Source: Verrucomicrobiales bacterium (lineage in GTDB: Bacteria; Verrucomicrobiota; Verrucomicrobiia; Verrucomicrobiales; DEV007). Taken from it: 6,449 bases of DNA. Of the stretch, positions 5,979 to 6,449 are shown in pieces. Location: NCBI GenBank assembly GCA_002705125.1, contig PAHQ01000015.1:9897-16345 (forward strand), in the 5' to 3' direction. The translations under genes were made by a program, and so were the position numbers. Positions within the stretch are counted from its first letter, which is position 1. Each line of letters begins with the position of its first letter. Under the pieces are notes generated by a model, which saw only the letters and a program-made list of their open reading frames with translations, made no database searches and was not told the origin of the DNA.

Positions 5979-6449
5979 TTATGGAAAAAGTTTAACTTTT
6001 GGATAAGTGACAGCTTGAGCGCTTTGAATTTGATCCCAATCTGAAAGAGTCAAATATTGACCAGTTTTTTTCATTGCTTGAGTCAAAATTATATCCGGAT
6101 ATTCACCTTCTGATGATTGAATAAAATGCTGATAGCTATCCGCATCCAGATATTTTGAAATTAACTCTAATCGACCAATTTTTCCGAGCGTAGATCTGGA
6201 CGCTCTGGAAGAACTCGGTGATTCAGTCCAATAATTATCGGCATAGTTATACTTATTTCTAACATAAGCAATGGATCGATGAAAAACCAGGTTAGGGTTT
6301 AATGGGTCAGGCCTTTCAAAGCCTCCAACTTGACCTGCGACCCAATTATTTAAGGCCGACTGCAGCGTTGCTTGTTGTTGCCTTGCTACAACGTTTCTAG
6401 AATCCTGTGCAGCATTAGTAAAAGAGCTTATGACTATACTCGCCATTAT
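5979..6449 (-). CDS. Pseudopilin, 5' end cut by the window edge
   Basis: The C-terminal 156 residues of a prepilin-like protein that continues beyond the right edge. The first visible residues, I-MASIVISSF, match the end of a prepilin transmembrane helix (compare 'GIITSIAIPQL' and 'GIITFLAMPNI' in the two downstream pseudopilins). The ATG at 6446-6444 is therefore an internal Met and not the start: the leader, cleavage site and Glu5 should lie about 15-25 codons further right. After the helix come an amphipathic segment (NAAQDSRNVVARQQQATLQS), a WVAGQVGG turn, a Tyr/Asn-rich stretch, a Ser-rich loop (ESPSSSRASRS, 75-85) and a helical C-terminal part (ELISKYLDADSYQHFI) ending in KVKLFP. It has no recognisable GspG-K signature. 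The paralogous look of the alpha segment and the 2-nt spacing to the next gene place it in the same operon and probably in the same filament. Confidence 0.85.
   Translation of the reverse strand: MMASIVISSFTNAAQDSRNVVARQQQATLQSALNNWVAGQVGGFERPDPLNPNLVFHRSIAYVRNKYNYADNYWTESPSSSRASRSTLGKIGRLELISKYLDADSYQHFIQSSEGEYPDIILTQAMKKTGQYLTLSDWDQIQSAQAVTYPKVKLFP

Overview
The window looks like AT-rich chromosomal DNA from a Gram-negative-type bacterium, most likely a marine Verrucomicrobiota relative (Opitutae/Puniceicoccales-like). This placement is an inference. It rests on the style of the pseudopilins, especially the 'LQWRDGEAPSPGSPYMRQDW' tail, and on the calycin-like lipoprotein; both resemble families I recall from PVC-group genomes. 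No marker gene in the window fixes the taxonomy.

Layout from left to right: a complete htpG (Hsp90 chaperone) gene on the + strand at 67-1908; a small coiled-coil, SlyX-like gene on the - strand at 1981-2187; a 213-bp AT-rich divergent intergenic region; a + strand gene for a small predicted outer-membrane lipoprotein at 2401-2844; and then a tightly packed - strand operon from 6449 down to 2869. In transcription order the operon encodes a pseudopilin cut by the right window edge, a second pseudopilin, a third pseudopilin, and a large GspE/PilB-type assembly ATPase. Gene spacings are 2, 21 and 3 nt, so the four are probably co-transcribed and translationally coupled.

The operon is the most interesting part. 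The ATPase would energise assembly of the pseudopilins into a type II secretion or type IV pilus-like filament. The inner-membrane platform (GspF/PilC), the prepilin peptidase and the secretin are not in the window and may lie beyond the right edge or elsewhere. The ATPase has a long N-terminal half that may hold two diverged MshEN/T2SSE_N-like domains. The pseudopilins look lineage-specific rather than standard GspG/H/I/J/K proteins. I see no mobile elements, CRISPR arrays, tRNAs or rRNAs, and no convincing intrinsic terminators. The window reads as ordinary chromosome with a clade-specific secretion/pilus locus, not as a clearly new system.
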